Source: Oligoflexia bacterium
GTDB lineage: Bacteria; Bdellovibrionota; UBA1018
Assembly: GCA_014378465.1 (NCBI GenBank)
Contig: JACMNQ010000025.1
Span: 45,211-109,210 of the forward strand
DNA length: 64,000 nucleotides
Direction of reading: 5' to 3'
The position numbers were made by a program, and so were the translations under genes. Position 1 is the stretch's first letter; every line of letters begins with the position of its first letter. Under the pieces are notes generated by a model. It had not been told where the DNA came from, did no database searches, and worked only from the letters and a program-made list of their open reading frames with translations. Below, piece by piece: positions 33,959 through 42,512 of this stretch.

Positions 33959-36034
33959 ATGGTCAAAATGAGAACTTCCCACATCAAAATCTATCGACGG
34001 GCCATCGGCAATTTCTTTGCCCGGTTCGAGAAGCCACTGCTCATCGTGGTCGGTGCGGTTTTGCTCACGGTCGTTCTCATGAACCTCGAGTTCAACCTTC
34101 TGGAGTCAAGCCTGTATGACTTCCGCATGTCCAAGGGAAGCCAGCCTGCGCCTTCCCAGGACATCGTCCTGATCAGTCTCGATGATCAGACCACAAAAGT
34201 TCTGGATGAGTTCTCACCACTGCCTTTGGATCAACATGCTCGCTTCCTGGAAAAGCTTGAAGCGCTCAGTCCCAAGGCAGTGGGGTATCTGGTGGATATG
34301 AACCGAGTCAATCAGGCTCAGCCAGATCTCTTTCGCGGTGAATGGGGCAATCGCTTCGTTCAATCCGCCAATCGTCTCGAAGGTCGCGGCATTCCGGTAC
34401 TTCTCGGAACTCCGTTCGACGTCACCGGCGAAGTGCTTCCGCCCTACCCCCTGAGCTCCCTGTCCCATGCCATTGCCGTCATCCACAAGGATGGCAACGT
34501 GTTCTCTGAAGACAAAGTCACTCGCCGCGCCCTCCTCAAGCTTTACGACAAACCCACCTTTCACCTGGATCTCGCGCGCCGCCTGGGCCTGAGCCCAAGC
34601 AACGCCCTTCCGCGCGGCGCTTACTTCGAATCTGAAGTCGAAGCTGAATACTTCTTCTTCCGCTATCACGGCAGCCCTGCCTCGAAACCCGGACAGCCTT
34701 CGCGTTACACCCGTTATTCTTTTTCAGACGTGCTGCTCGGAAAGCTCCCGACCGATGCCCTCAACGGCAAGATCGTCCTGATCGGCTCACTCACTCGTGA
34801 AGATACGGGTGACTTCGCGCTCACCCCGTACTCAAAAGCTTCCTTCGCCAATCCGAAACTCGCGATTCACGCGACGATTCTGGATACCATCCTTCACGAC
34901 AACGGCATCCTGCGCGCTCCGGTCTGGGTCAACTGGGTTGCCACTTTCCTGGCTTCCACGTTCGTGATCTGGTCAGTCTTCACCTACACTCCACTCGTCG
35001 GCGTCTTCAACACTTTGAGCGCGGCGCTTCTCTTCCTGCTCGCTGGACAACTCCTGTTCTCGATCGAAGGCATCTGGGTTCGCGAGGGCCAGCCGATCAT
35101 CGGAATCTTTCTTGGCTATTACCTCGCCGTGCCTTACCGCCTCATCCGCGAGTACAAAAAACGTTGGGACTATCAGAAGAAGAATGAACTCCTGATGCAG
35201 GTCGAAGAACTCAAGACAAACTTCCTGTCCCTGGTCACTCATGACCTCAAGACTCCCGTCGCCCGCATTCAGGGTCTGGCCGAAGTTCTCCTGCGCAAGG
35301 CAGCCGAAAGACTCGAACAGACCGACCGCGAGACCTTGCACCACATCATCGCTTCGACGGACGAACTCAATCATTTCATCACGAGCATCCTGGAACTGAC
35401 CAAGGTCGAATCCAACCGCCTCCAGCTTTTCCTCGAGTCCAAGGACATCAATCAACTGATCGAAAAATCGATCGAGGGTTTTCGCACTCAGGCGCGCGCT
35501 GCCCGGATTCAGATCAACGTGCAGCTGGATCCCCTGTTTCCGATCAAAATCGATCCAAGCCTGATTTCAAAAGTTCTGAACAATCTGATCGACAACGCTC
35601 TGAAGTATTCACCGGCCGGATCCCAGATCACCGTTGAGTCTCATGAGACCGGCGAATGGGTGGAAATTCTCGTCAAGGACCAGGGCATCGGTCTGAGTGA
35701 AGTAGAACGCACGAGCCTCTTCACCCGCTTTTACCGCGCCAAGAATGATACCACGACTCAGGTCACGGGCACCGGACTCGGCCTGTACCTCACCAAATTT
35801 TTCATCGAAGCTCACCAGGGCAAAGTCGAAGTTCAGAGCGAAGCCGGTCGCGGCAGCACGTTCAAGATCCTTTTACCTCTTCAGTTTGATGAATCCAAAT
35901 CGACCGATTTTTCGTCTCACTTTGCAGCCAGTGCCCGCGATGGCCATGGCGCGGGCCTCACCACCGTGACGGCAACCCCAGTTTCCCGCAGTAGCGACAA
36001 CAGCAGTGTTAGCAAGCGTTCCCAGCGTGTGTAA
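33959..36034 (+). CDS. CHASE2-domain sensor histidine kinase
   Basis: 691 residues from the ATG at 33959, with AAGG ten bases upstream. The frame is open back to a GTG at 33869, but that start would lie upstream of the sigma-54 promoter. One N-terminal transmembrane helix (28-44) is followed by an extracytoplasmic CHASE2 domain (about 65-310, beginning QDIVLISLDDQT). Three membrane helices follow (about 323-395). The kinase core has the HisKA box FLSLVTHDLKTPVARIQGL with His428, then N-box NNLIDNALKYS, G1 VKDQGIGLS and G2 GTGLGLYLTKF. A Ser/Thr-rich tail ends the protein. It is paired with the NtrC-type regulator 15 bp downstream. Confidence 0.93.
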   Translation: MVKMRTSHIKIYRRAIGNFFARFEKPLLIVVGAVLLTVVLMNLEFNLLESSLYDFRMSKGSQPAPSQDIVLISLDDQTTKVLDEFSPLPLDQHARFLEKLEALSPKAVGYLVDMNRVNQAQPDLFRGEWGNRFVQSANRLEGRGIPVLLGTPFDVTGEVLPPYPLSSLSHAIAVIHKDGNVFSEDKVTRRALLKLYDKPTFHLDLARRLGLSPSNALPRGAYFESEVEAEYFFFRYHGSPASKPGQPSRYTRYSFSDVLLGKLPTDALNGKIVLIGSLTREDTGDFALTPYSKASFANPKLAIHATILDTILHDNGILRAPVWVNWVATFLASTFVIWSVFTYTPLVGVFNTLSAALLFLLAGQLLFSIEGIWVREGQPIIGIFLGYYLAVPYRLIREYKKRWDYQKKNELLMQVEELKTNFLSLVTHDLKTPVARIQGLAEVLLRKAAERLEQTDRETLHHIIASTDELNHFITSILELTKVESNRLQLFLESKDINQLIEKSIEGFRTQARAARIQINVQLDPLFPIKIDPSLISKVLNNLIDNALKYSPAGSQITVESHETGEWVEILVKDQGIGLSEVERTSLFTRFYRAKNDTTTQVTGTGLGLYLTKFFIEAHQGKVEVQSEAGRGSTFKILLPLQFDESKSTDFSSHFAASARDGHGAGLTTVTATPVSRSSDNSSVSKRSQRV

Positions 36035-36049
36035 TTAAGGAGAAGGCCC

Positions 36050-37549
36050 ATGTTCAAAGTTCTCGTTGTAGATGATGATGCGGATCTCAGACTCTCAGTT
36101 GCTTCGGCCCTTTCGGAAAACCATTTCCTGGTCGATCAGGCCAAAGATGGAGAAGAAGGCGTCAATCGCATCCGTGCGGGTCACTACGACCTCGTCCTTC
36201 TGGACGTGAACATGCCTCGCCTGAGCGGGCTCGAAGCCCTGAAGGAAATCAAGGCTCACGATCCTTCGATCATCGCCATCATGCTCACCGCGTTCTCCAA
36301 TGTGAGAGATGCCGTCGAAGCCACCAAAGAAGGCGCTTACAATTACCTCGAAAAGCCGATCAAGGCCGAGAACCTCGTGTACCTCGTTGAAAGAGCCCTC
36401 AAGGCCAACAACATGGTCAAGAATCTCACCCTGTCCTCACCTGTCTTCAAGATGCCGAGCGGCACGGACTTCATCGGTCAGAGCACTGAAATGAAGAAGG
36501 TGTTCAGTGTCATCGATAAACTGTCCCGCGTCGATACCGCCGTCCTGATTCGCGGTGAAAGCGGAACCGGCAAGGAACTCGTGGCCCAGGCTCTTCATTA
36601 CAATGGACCTCGCAAGGACAACCGTTTCGTCACCGTGAACTGTTCGGCGATTCCCGAGAACCTGATTGAAAGCGAATTTTTCGGTCACGAAAAGGGCGCC
36701 TTCACCGGTGCTGACTCCCGCAAGATCGGAAAATTTCAATATGCCGATGGCGGCACCCTGTTCCTCGATGAAATCGGCGACGTGTCGCCTGCCATGCAGG
36801 TCAAGCTTCTCCGTGCTCTTCAGGAAAAGAAATTCACTCCCGTCGGTTCCAACCGTGAAGTCGAAGTGAACGTGCGCATCGTGGCTGCCACCAACCGCAA
36901 TCTCGAAGAGATGATCAAGAATGGCCAGTTCCGTGAAGATCTCTTCTACCGCCTCAACGTGCTTCCGATTCAGCTGCCTCCCCTCCGTGAACGCAAGAAC
37001 GACATTGAAGTGCTTTGCCGTTACTTCATTGAGAAGTTCAATCAGCATCACAAGAAGAACATCACCGGACTGAGCGAAGGCGCCATGACTCTCCTGAAGG
37101 CTCACAGCTGGCCAGGAAACATCCGCGAGCTCGAGAATGTCATCGAGCACGCTTTCGTCATCGAATCCTCGACGCAGCTGACTGCCGACAGTCTTCCTCA
37201 GACGATCATCGGTTCCGCTGGAACTTCTGGCTCCCCCGCAGGCCTGACCCGCGGAGTGGTGCTCAATGCTGAGGATGATTCAGAAGCTGACGACATCGCC
37301 GTCTCCATGGATCAGATCGCAGGCGTTGCGGCGGGGATCGGCGCCGGTGGCGACCGTGGCTTCAAGCTCGACATCAGCCGTCTCGACTTTCAGGCCAACA
37401 AGGAGGAGTTCGAGCGCAGATTTCTGATCAGTGCACTGAAAGCTTTCAACGGCAGAATCAATCAGACCGCGCTTCACGCCAACATTCCGAAGAAGACTCT
37501 CCTGCGCAAGCTCGAGAAATACGGAATTGTCGCGAAGCAATACTCCTGA
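36050..37549 (+). CDS. Sigma-54-dependent response regulator (NtrC family)
   Basis: 499 residues, with AAGGAG eight bases before the ATG. The receiver has the acidic pocket VVDDD and phospho-acceptor Asp52 (LVLLDVNMP). The AAA+ domain has Walker A GESGTGKE (169-176), the sigma-54 contact loop GAFTGA (216-221), Walker B GGTLFLDEIGD and the arginine-finger region FREDLFYRLNVLP. A linker of about 60 residues leads to a Fis-type DNA-binding end (LKAFNGRINQTALHANIPKKTLLRKLEKYGI). It is the likely partner of the CHASE2 kinase and activates sigma-54 promoters, possibly including its own. Confidence 0.95.
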   Translation: MFKVLVVDDDADLRLSVASALSENHFLVDQAKDGEEGVNRIRAGHYDLVLLDVNMPRLSGLEALKEIKAHDPSIIAIMLTAFSNVRDAVEATKEGAYNYLEKPIKAENLVYLVERALKANNMVKNLTLSSPVFKMPSGTDFIGQSTEMKKVFSVIDKLSRVDTAVLIRGESGTGKELVAQALHYNGPRKDNRFVTVNCSAIPENLIESEFFGHEKGAFTGADSRKIGKFQYADGGTLFLDEIGDVSPAMQVKLLRALQEKKFTPVGSNREVEVNVRIVAATNRNLEEMIKNGQFREDLFYRLNVLPIQLPPLRERKNDIEVLCRYFIEKFNQHHKKNITGLSEGAMTLLKAHSWPGNIRELENVIEHAFVIESSTQLTADSLPQTIIGSAGTSGSPAGLTRGVVLNAEDDSEADDIAVSMDQIAGVAAGIGAGGDRGFKLDISRLDFQANKEEFERRFLISALKAFNGRINQTALHANIPKKTLLRKLEKYGIVAKQYS

Positions 37550-37575
37550 GTTCCAGCTGACCAGATCAACTCATG

Positions 37576-37615
37576 AAACTGAAAAGGCCACCCTGCAGAT
37601 TGATCTGGCCCCCAA
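37576..37615 (+). repeat. Left terminal inverted repeat of the IS element
   Basis: Forty bases are the exact reverse complement of 38956-38995. Beyond the perfect part, a GGACA block at 37621-37625 is also mirrored at the right end (TGTCC near 38946-38950), so the imperfect repeat reaches about 55 bp. Confidence 0.95.
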
Positions 37616-37635
37616 TTAGCGGACAATTAAATAAA

Positions 37636-37662
37636 GGCCCCGTCTGTGATACAGGCGGGGTC
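37636..37662 (+). terminator. Hairpin between left IS end and orfA
   Basis: A 12-bp stem with two G-U pairs (GGCCCCGTCTGT, loop GAT, ACAGGCGGGGTC) lies between the inverted repeat and orfA. It lacks a good T-run. Such structures near IS ends may stop outside transcription from entering the transposase genes; its role here is uncertain. Confidence 0.5.
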
Positions 37663-37684
37663 TTCGTTATTGGAGCACTAAGTT

Positions 37685-38089
37685 ATGAGTTCAATCCCCC
37701 CAGCTATCCGAAAATCCTTACTGAAAAACCCTCATGTCCTGAAGATCACTGAAAAGCAGGTCGTCTTCACGCCGCAGTTTAAGATCAAAGCAGTTGATCT
37801 CTCTCTGAATGGCTTCAGTGCGGACGAGATATTTGCGGAGCATGGAATTGATCCAAAGCTCTTCAAAGCTGAATACTGCAGCTACTTGTTGAAGAAGTGG
37901 AAATTAAAGCACCGAGAAAAAGGACGAGCCTCTCTATTGGAGGACGGCAGGGGGCTTGGCAGTACAGGCCGCCCCAAGCGCCTCGATCTGGACGAGTTGA
38001 GCGTGGAAGATCTCAAAGATATCATTGTGATTCAGGAGGAACTTATTGAGGCCATAAAAAAGAAGAAAGCCTTGGTCAAAAAGAACTGA
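37685..38089 (+). CDS. IS3-family transposase OrfA (helix-turn-helix protein)
   Basis: 134 residues. A helical DNA-binding domain lies in the first 75 residues (FTPQFKIKAVDLSLNGFSADEIFAEHGI). A leucine-rich helix at the end (LSVEDLKDIIVIQEELIEAI) probably mediates multimerisation. GGAG lies about 12 bases before the ATG. The last codons run through the slippery sequence A-AAA-AAG at 38056-38062, where a -1 shift would join it to OrfB. OrfA alone normally binds the ends and represses transposition. Confidence 0.85.
   Translation: MSSIPPAIRKSLLKNPHVLKITEKQVVFTPQFKIKAVDLSLNGFSADEIFAEHGIDPKLFKAEYCSYLLKKWKLKHREKGRASLLEDGRGLGSTGRPKRLDLDELSVEDLKDIIVIQEELIEAIKKKKALVKKN
38056..38062 (+). other. Programmed -1 frameshift heptamer A AAA AAG
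   Basis: In the orfA frame the codons read ATA AAA AAG, which gives the canonical slippery heptamer A_AAA_AAG. OrfB is open in the -1 frame from 38050 onward. This is the classic way IS3 elements make the OrfAB transposase. I did not find a strong stimulatory stem just downstream. Confidence 0.8.
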
Positions 38090-38955
38090 AAGCCTGTCTT
38101 TTCAGTTCACTGACCAAGGCAAGGCAGCGACGAGCAAATGTAAGCGTATCCAAGCAGTGCCGTCGCCTCAAAATCAGCCGAAGTGGATTCTATCAAGCTG
38201 AGAGGAGCGATCCTTCAGACAAGGACCTGGAAGACTACAGCCTGATTCACAAGCTGTTCATGGAAAAGAGGCGTTTTGGGAAGATCTTGAGCTGAAAGAA
38301 GATTGCCCGCATCAAGCGCAAATACGGGCTTGTGACCCAGATCCGCAGAAAAAACCGCTTCAGGCACTTTGCAAAGAAGCAGCATGAACACAGGAGTCTG
38401 CCAAATCGGTTGAACCGGGAATTCAATAGAACTGTACCCGATGAGGTCTACTCGACAGACATCACGGAGCTTCACTACGGCAAGAACTTGAAAGCCTATC
38501 TTGCAGTCTTCAAGGATCTTGCAACCCGGGAGATCGTTTCAAGCGAACTTTCCCGTCAACCCAACGTCAAGTTCGTCAATACTGCTTTGAAAAATGCACT
38601 CAGGCGGCTGCCCGTCAAAAAGCGCGAGAAACTGATGATTCATTCTGATCAAGGGATGCATTTCACTCACCTTGGCTATAGAAAGGCGCTTGAGCAGAAT
38701 GGAGTGACGCAGTCCATGTCCAGAAAAGGAAACTGCCTGGACAATGCACCGGTTGAAAGCTTTTTTGGTCACCTGAAAGACCACTTGGACCTGAAGAGGT
38801 GCCAAACCTTTGAGGAACTCAACAACCAGGTGACAAGGGAAATCAAATACTATAATTGCGAAAGCCCCCAGTGGAATTTAAAAAAGATGCCCCCGAAACA
38901 GTATCGGAGGCATCTTCATATTTTAAATCCGGCCTTTTCTTTACCTGTCCATTTT

Positions 38956-38995
38956 TTGGGGGCCAGATCAATCTGCAGGGTGGCCTTTTCAGTTT
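38956..38995 (-). repeat. Right terminal inverted repeat of the IS element
   Basis: This is the perfect 40-base mirror of 37576-37615. It also encodes the last dozen residues of OrfB, so the coding frame runs through the transposase-binding end. Confidence 0.95.
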
Positions 38996-39039
38996 GAGAT
39001 CGACTGCTCAGACCCTGAGTCCGGAGTCGCGCGAAGCGA

Positions 39040-39891
39040 TCAGAGCTTGCCGACGGCTTTTTCATCGATCGAGACTTTGGCGGCCTTGCGAAGCTGTGCC
39101 ACGTAAACCTGCACGAACTCCTGGCGGAGGTCATTCTTCACCTTGAGCTCAACTTCATCGTACTCCAGGGGCTTTCCGATCTTCTTGTCGACGACTTTGA
39201 TGATGTGGTAACCGTAGAGAGTTTTGATCGGTCCGACGATTTCACCTTTTTTTGATTCAAACGCGGCGTTTTTGAACTCTGCGACGAAAGGGCTGTCACG
39301 GGTGATCACACCGATGTCTCCGCGGTTGTTCTTGGCGGAAGGGTCCTTGGAGAATTTCTCGGCCAGCTCCTGAAAGTCCGCGTTCGGAGCCTGGGCCTTC
39401 TTGAGAACTTCGAGCGCTTTGGCTTCGTCAGCGATCAGGATGTGCTGAACCTGGATCTGGTCCGTGCTGTAATTCATCTTGTGGGATTCGTAATACTTCT
39501 TGGCAGCCGAATCAGTCAGCTTCGAAGCCAGGTTTTTCTGAAGCAACTTGCTGGAAAGGTACTGCTTGCGGAAGCCGTTGAGCGCGTCCTTGTAATCCTG
39601 ATCCTGGTCCAGCTTCTGTTTCTCGCCCTCCTGGGTCAGGAGTTCCTGGTCAATGATGTTGGAGACGATTTCGCGGCGGGAGTTGGCGTCAGAAAGAACA
39701 TTCTTTCTCTGGCCTTCATTGAAACCGCTGAGGGACATCTGCACGTCCCGATCCGTGATCGGGCGATTGTTCACTTTCGCGATTTCGGTGGCGTGTGCTG
39801 AACTCAGCGTCAAAATAATGCCGATACTCATTCCAAGACAGTTCATTTTTTTCATTTTAATCATCATGGGGGTCATCATTTCAGTGATCAT
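39040..39891 (-). CDS. Periplasmic parvulin-type peptidyl-prolyl isomerase (PrsA/SurA-like)
   Basis: 283 residues. The ATG at 39891 follows GAGGTGAG with a nine-base spacer, so I keep it despite several later Met codons. The signal peptide ends SSAHA (about 34). A SurA_N-like helical chaperone region (INNRPITDRDV-like KVNNRPITDRDVQMSL, then long helices) precedes a single parvulin domain (about 145-240). The latter has QVQHILIADE, FAELAEKFS-like FQELAEKFSKDPSAKNNRGDIGVI and GPIKTLYGYHIIKVVD. It would assist folding of exported and outer-membrane proteins. It is 44 bp downstream of the DUF1704 gene on the same strand. Confidence 0.92.
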   Translation of the reverse strand: MITEMMTPMMIKMKKMNCLGMSIGIILTLSSAHATEIAKVNNRPITDRDVQMSLSGFNEGQRKNVLSDANSRREIVSNIIDQELLTQEGEKQKLDQDQDYKDALNGFRKQYLSSKLLQKNLASKLTDSAAKKYYESHKMNYSTDQIQVQHILIADEAKALEVLKKAQAPNADFQELAEKFSKDPSAKNNRGDIGVITRDSPFVAEFKNAAFESKKGEIVGPIKTLYGYHIIKVVDKKIGKPLEYDEVELKVKNDLRQEFVQVYVAQLRKAAKVSIDEKAVGKL

Positions 39892-39935
39892 CGGGGGTAT
39901 CTCACCTCTCCTGTTTGTTTACTCATGCCGGCTGA

Positions 39936-41228
39936 TTACGAATAACTTTTAAAGAGTTTATCATAATGTTCCTGAACGCGTTTTAAATCCACCATGTTCA
40001 GAAAACTTGAGAAACTCATCCAGACTGCCACCCCATTCAGATCCTTGAACTGCGGCGGCAGGTACTTCGGAGCATCGATCAGGCCCTCTTCGTACTTCTG
40101 ATAGAGCAGCGGCACATCATCCACATGGACTTTGCCGACGAAGAGAAACGGCAAAAGATGAGGCTTGCCGGCACGTATGGCCGCTCGCATGAAATTGTAA
40201 TTTTCGATGAAACCCCGGCAGTAGGAAATGTCCTTCGTGAATGGGGCCCCGCCTTCAAGCAGACCCCCGCGAAACACGCGCTTGGCATTCGCGAGACAGT
40301 CGTGCTCGGAATACCCTTCCGTTCGATAGAACTCGATCAGCTCCAGAATGTTCGCGCCGTCCTCGACCTTGTCGATTGCCAGGATGCGGTCATTGATCTG
40401 CTTCGCTCGTCGCGGGTAGGAACGGAACGTGAAGATTTCCATGATGACTGCGAGTCCCTCCTGCGTCGCTGCGCAACGAGGGGGGCCTTTGGACAGCCAT
40501 TTGGCCACATGTTGCTGGTTGCCATTCTGAGTCGTGCCCACGTGCACCCAGCCTTCGTGCACTTCCAGAATGTCGATGTCCCGCGAGGAGAACATGGACT
40601 TCTCGCGAATCTTGACGACATCCCCGCCTGCCGCCGCATCCGCAAGGATCCCGTCCGACAGCCTGGCTCGCACGTTCTCGTCCTTGAAGTAGGTACTGAA
40701 TCGCTCATTGAGAGTCTTCACGACGTCCTCGGCGGCGATGTCTTCAGGATAGTCCTGACCGAGCGTCTTCTGGTCGATCTTCGTGAGGATCGAGTACATC
40801 ATCTGGCCCAGGTCAGAAATCGTGTTTTTATCCTCGAAAAATCGGTCTTTTGGCGATCCGTAGAGCTTCTTGCTGTATTCCCAGAACTCTTTCTTTCCGC
40901 GATGAGTGACCATGTGAACCACGTCAACATACTGCTCGGTCACCTTCTGAAGCAGACCGCCGAGAGCGTCATCCTTGCCCAGACTGGTCTCGATATCCTG
41001 CGCCAGATCCTGAAGTTCCTGAATCTTGAGCACTGGATCATATCCCAGATCCATCCTGGCGTAATCTTCGGCACCAAAAGTGGGCATCTGCCTGAACTTG
41101 CCCTTCTTGAGCTCCTGCTCGACCGAAGGATCCCATTTGATCGCATCCAGAATGCGAATCGGCTTCTGAGCCTCGACCAGGCGATGCGAAAGACGTTTGA
41201 TCTTCTCTTTATAAGTGGTCCAAACCAT
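39936..41228 (-). CDS. DUF1704/MATCAP-like metalloprotein with HExxxH and QEGLA motifs
   Basis: 430 residues. The family (formerly 'flavohemoglobin expression-modulating QEGLA motif protein') is recognised from HEGWVH (224-229) and TQEGLA (255-260) about 30 residues later. Eukaryotic relatives MATCAP1/2 are zinc carboxypeptidases removing the terminal tyrosine of tubulin; there the HExxxH motif and the Glu of QEGLA-like sequence bind zinc. All three ligands appear present, so peptidase activity is plausible. The bacterial substrate is unknown and no tubulin would be expected. No signal peptide, so cytoplasmic. It may share a transcript with the parvulin gene. Confidence 0.88.
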   Translation of the reverse strand: MVWTTYKEKIKRLSHRLVEAQKPIRILDAIKWDPSVEQELKKGKFRQMPTFGAEDYARMDLGYDPVLKIQELQDLAQDIETSLGKDDALGGLLQKVTEQYVDVVHMVTHRGKKEFWEYSKKLYGSPKDRFFEDKNTISDLGQMMYSILTKIDQKTLGQDYPEDIAAEDVVKTLNERFSTYFKDENVRARLSDGILADAAAGGDVVKIREKSMFSSRDIDILEVHEGWVHVGTTQNGNQQHVAKWLSKGPPRCAATQEGLAVIMEIFTFRSYPRRAKQINDRILAIDKVEDGANILELIEFYRTEGYSEHDCLANAKRVFRGGLLEGGAPFTKDISYCRGFIENYNFMRAAIRAGKPHLLPFLFVGKVHVDDVPLLYQKYEEGLIDAPKYLPPQFKDLNGVAVWMSFSSFLNMVDLKRVQEHYDKLFKSYS

Positions 41229-41358
41229 GACTCCAATTCTCGCACGCTTTCAAACAGGAAACGACGGTCAATATTTGCCGTCAAGATCGCGGCGGTCCTG
41301 AGATTGCACGCACTGACCACAGGACCTGCACCCATCCCCGTCACTCAAAGGAGAAACA

Positions 41359-41925
41359 ATGAACGACCTCCCACACGGCCCACATAACGCCGATCACGAA
41401 CTCAGAAAAGCTTACAACTGCCTGATCGAATCATCGGTCACCTTCTCGTCGGTCGGTACGCAGATCAAGGAAATCAACCCTGACGAAGTTCAGTTCATGT
41501 ATAAACGCGCGTTCACCTCCCATCGCAAAGGTCATCAGCTGGCGGCTGAAAGGTGGGCTCGTTCGGCCAAACATCTGGCTCGTGCGTTCTGGCATGAAGC
41601 CAAGATCCACTTTCTTCAGAATCAGTCCTACGATATCCCGTTTCTTGTAGGTGCCACCGCCGAGGAATATAATTTCCGTGAGCGACTCGATACGACGGTG
41701 GACCTGATTCAGTCCGTTGAAAATCATCTGCCAGCCGGCAAGGACTCCATGCCGGAAAACATGATCCAATACCTGAACCGCGCCAAGAAATTTCTCGAGC
41801 AGGCGCCTGACATCAAACATGAGTTGCTGCAGGCCGAGTGCATCAAGGCTGCACATGAGTATGGGCGCGTGATCGAATGCCTGGACCTTGCCTATGAAGC
41901 AACGGAGAAGGACAAAGCGGCTTGA
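41359..41925 (+). CDS. Small helical cytoplasmic protein, unknown function
   Basis: 188 residues, with AAAGGAG seven bases before the ATG. The protein is almost entirely charged helix, with no signal peptide or membrane segment. Regions such as HKKGHQLAAERWARSAKHLARAFWHEA-like sequence (read in part) and IQYLNRAKKFLEQAPDIKHELLQAE suggest a helical-hairpin or four-helix bundle. I do not recognise a family. It is divergent from the DUF1704 gene. Confidence 0.75.
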   Translation: MNDLPHGPHNADHELRKAYNCLIESSVTFSSVGTQIKEINPDEVQFMYKRAFTSHRKGHQLAAERWARSAKHLARAFWHEAKIHFLQNQSYDIPFLVGATAEEYNFRERLDTTVDLIQSVENHLPAGKDSMPENMIQYLNRAKKFLEQAPDIKHELLQAECIKAAHEYGRVIECLDLAYEATEKDKAA

Positions 41926-41932
41926 GCCAGTT

Positions 41933-42376
41933 TCAAGGCTTTTGCGAACCCCTATCAATTGAGTTTGCCTGAACCTTCTGCAGGAAGCTCTGGTACTCCG
42001 GCGGTTCCGTTGCCGACGTGATCAGAACATCGGGAAGGAGGAACGTGTTGCCCGTGATGCCGCCCAAGCTGTCAATGGTCACGTCAAAGCGGTTCCTTCA
42101 CCCTTACGACACCGTTTCGACTGCATTGGGACAGGCATTGAAAATCCAGACTCCGCCGGACCTTCCGCCTGCCATGTAAAAAATGATCGGGTCAGCGGTT
42201 GAACTCTGCTCCGGCAGATCGATCACTTCATTTCAGGCTATTCCGAAAATGTTCTTCACGCGGTCGCAGCAGTCCCGGGACGTGCAGGTTTCGGAACGGA
42301 TGATTTCGGGCTTCCATCGATCTTCATGGGGCTCATGTATTCGTCCAGGTCCGCTTGAGGGTGAATCGGCGAAAAG
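41933..42376 (-). pseudogene. Decayed gene with in-frame stops
   Basis: One minus-strand frame reads as protein with coding-like codon use but is broken by TGA (42233-42235), TAA (42104-42106) and TGA (42098-42100), and ends at TGA 41933-41935. Another TGA (42377-42379) lies at its upstream edge. Readable blocks are SETCTSRDCCDRVKNIFGIA, ADPIIFYMAGGRSGGVWIFN and FDVTIDSLGGITGNTFLLPD. No frameshift is needed to connect them. Each stop could come from a single change of TGG or CAA. No family is recognised. It lies in a 587-bp region otherwise holding only the rpsI terminator. Confidence 0.55.
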
Positions 42377-42454
42377 TCAGTATTTGCACACCTTTTTCAG
42401 AATAAAGACCCCGGATGAACCTCGTAACCTGTCATCTTTGAGACAGCCCAAACG

Positions 42455-42490
42455 AAAAAAGGCCACCTGGAGAGTCTCCAGATGGCCTTT
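42455..42490 (-). terminator. Rho-independent terminator of rplM-rpsI
   Basis: On the minus strand, a 12-bp stem with one G-U pair (GGCCATCTGGAG, loop ACT, CTCCAGGTGGCC) is followed by TTTTTT. It starts 23 bp after the rpsI stop. Confidence 0.92.
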
Positions 42491-42512
42491 GAACTTGATG
42501 GGTCGAAACGAA

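Larger units (their letters stand above)
37576..38995 (+). mobile_element. IS3-family insertion sequence, probably inactive
   Basis: This is a 1.42-kb element bounded by 40-bp perfect terminal inverted repeats, and contains an orfA, a -1 frameshift signal and a DDE-type orfB. If the ends follow the IS3 rule (TG...CA), the exact tips are TGAAAAGG at 37580 and CCTTTTCA at 38991, with the repeat running four bases further out on each side. No target-site direct repeat is visible in the flanks. It sits in the convergent gap between the NtrC-type gene and the parvulin gene and interrupts no recognisable gene. An in-frame TGA in orfB argues that it cannot make a full transposase. Confidence 0.9.
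38050..38997 (+). pseudogene. IS3-family transposase OrfB, interrupted by in-frame TGA
   Basis: Read in the -1 frame from 38050, the product has an IS3-like N-terminal part (RRLKISRSGFYQAERS, then LIHKLFMEKRRFGKILS), a TGA at 38293-38295, then KKIARIKRKYGLVTQIRRKN and a complete integrase core. The DDE triad is STDITEL, IHSDQGMHFT and the Glu in APVESFFGHLK. The stop sits where related proteins have a residue between LS and KK, and TGG-to-TGA is the simplest origin. The fragment after the stop could start at a GTG near 38332 but would lack the upstream region. The stop codon at 38995-38997 coincides with the right IS end. Confidence 0.85.

Noticed and set aside
40125..41387. 420-codon plus-strand frame opposite the DUF1704 gene
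   Set aside because: Antisense to a protein with clear HExxxH and QEGLA motifs; the translation shows no domain, and it overlaps the next real gene start.
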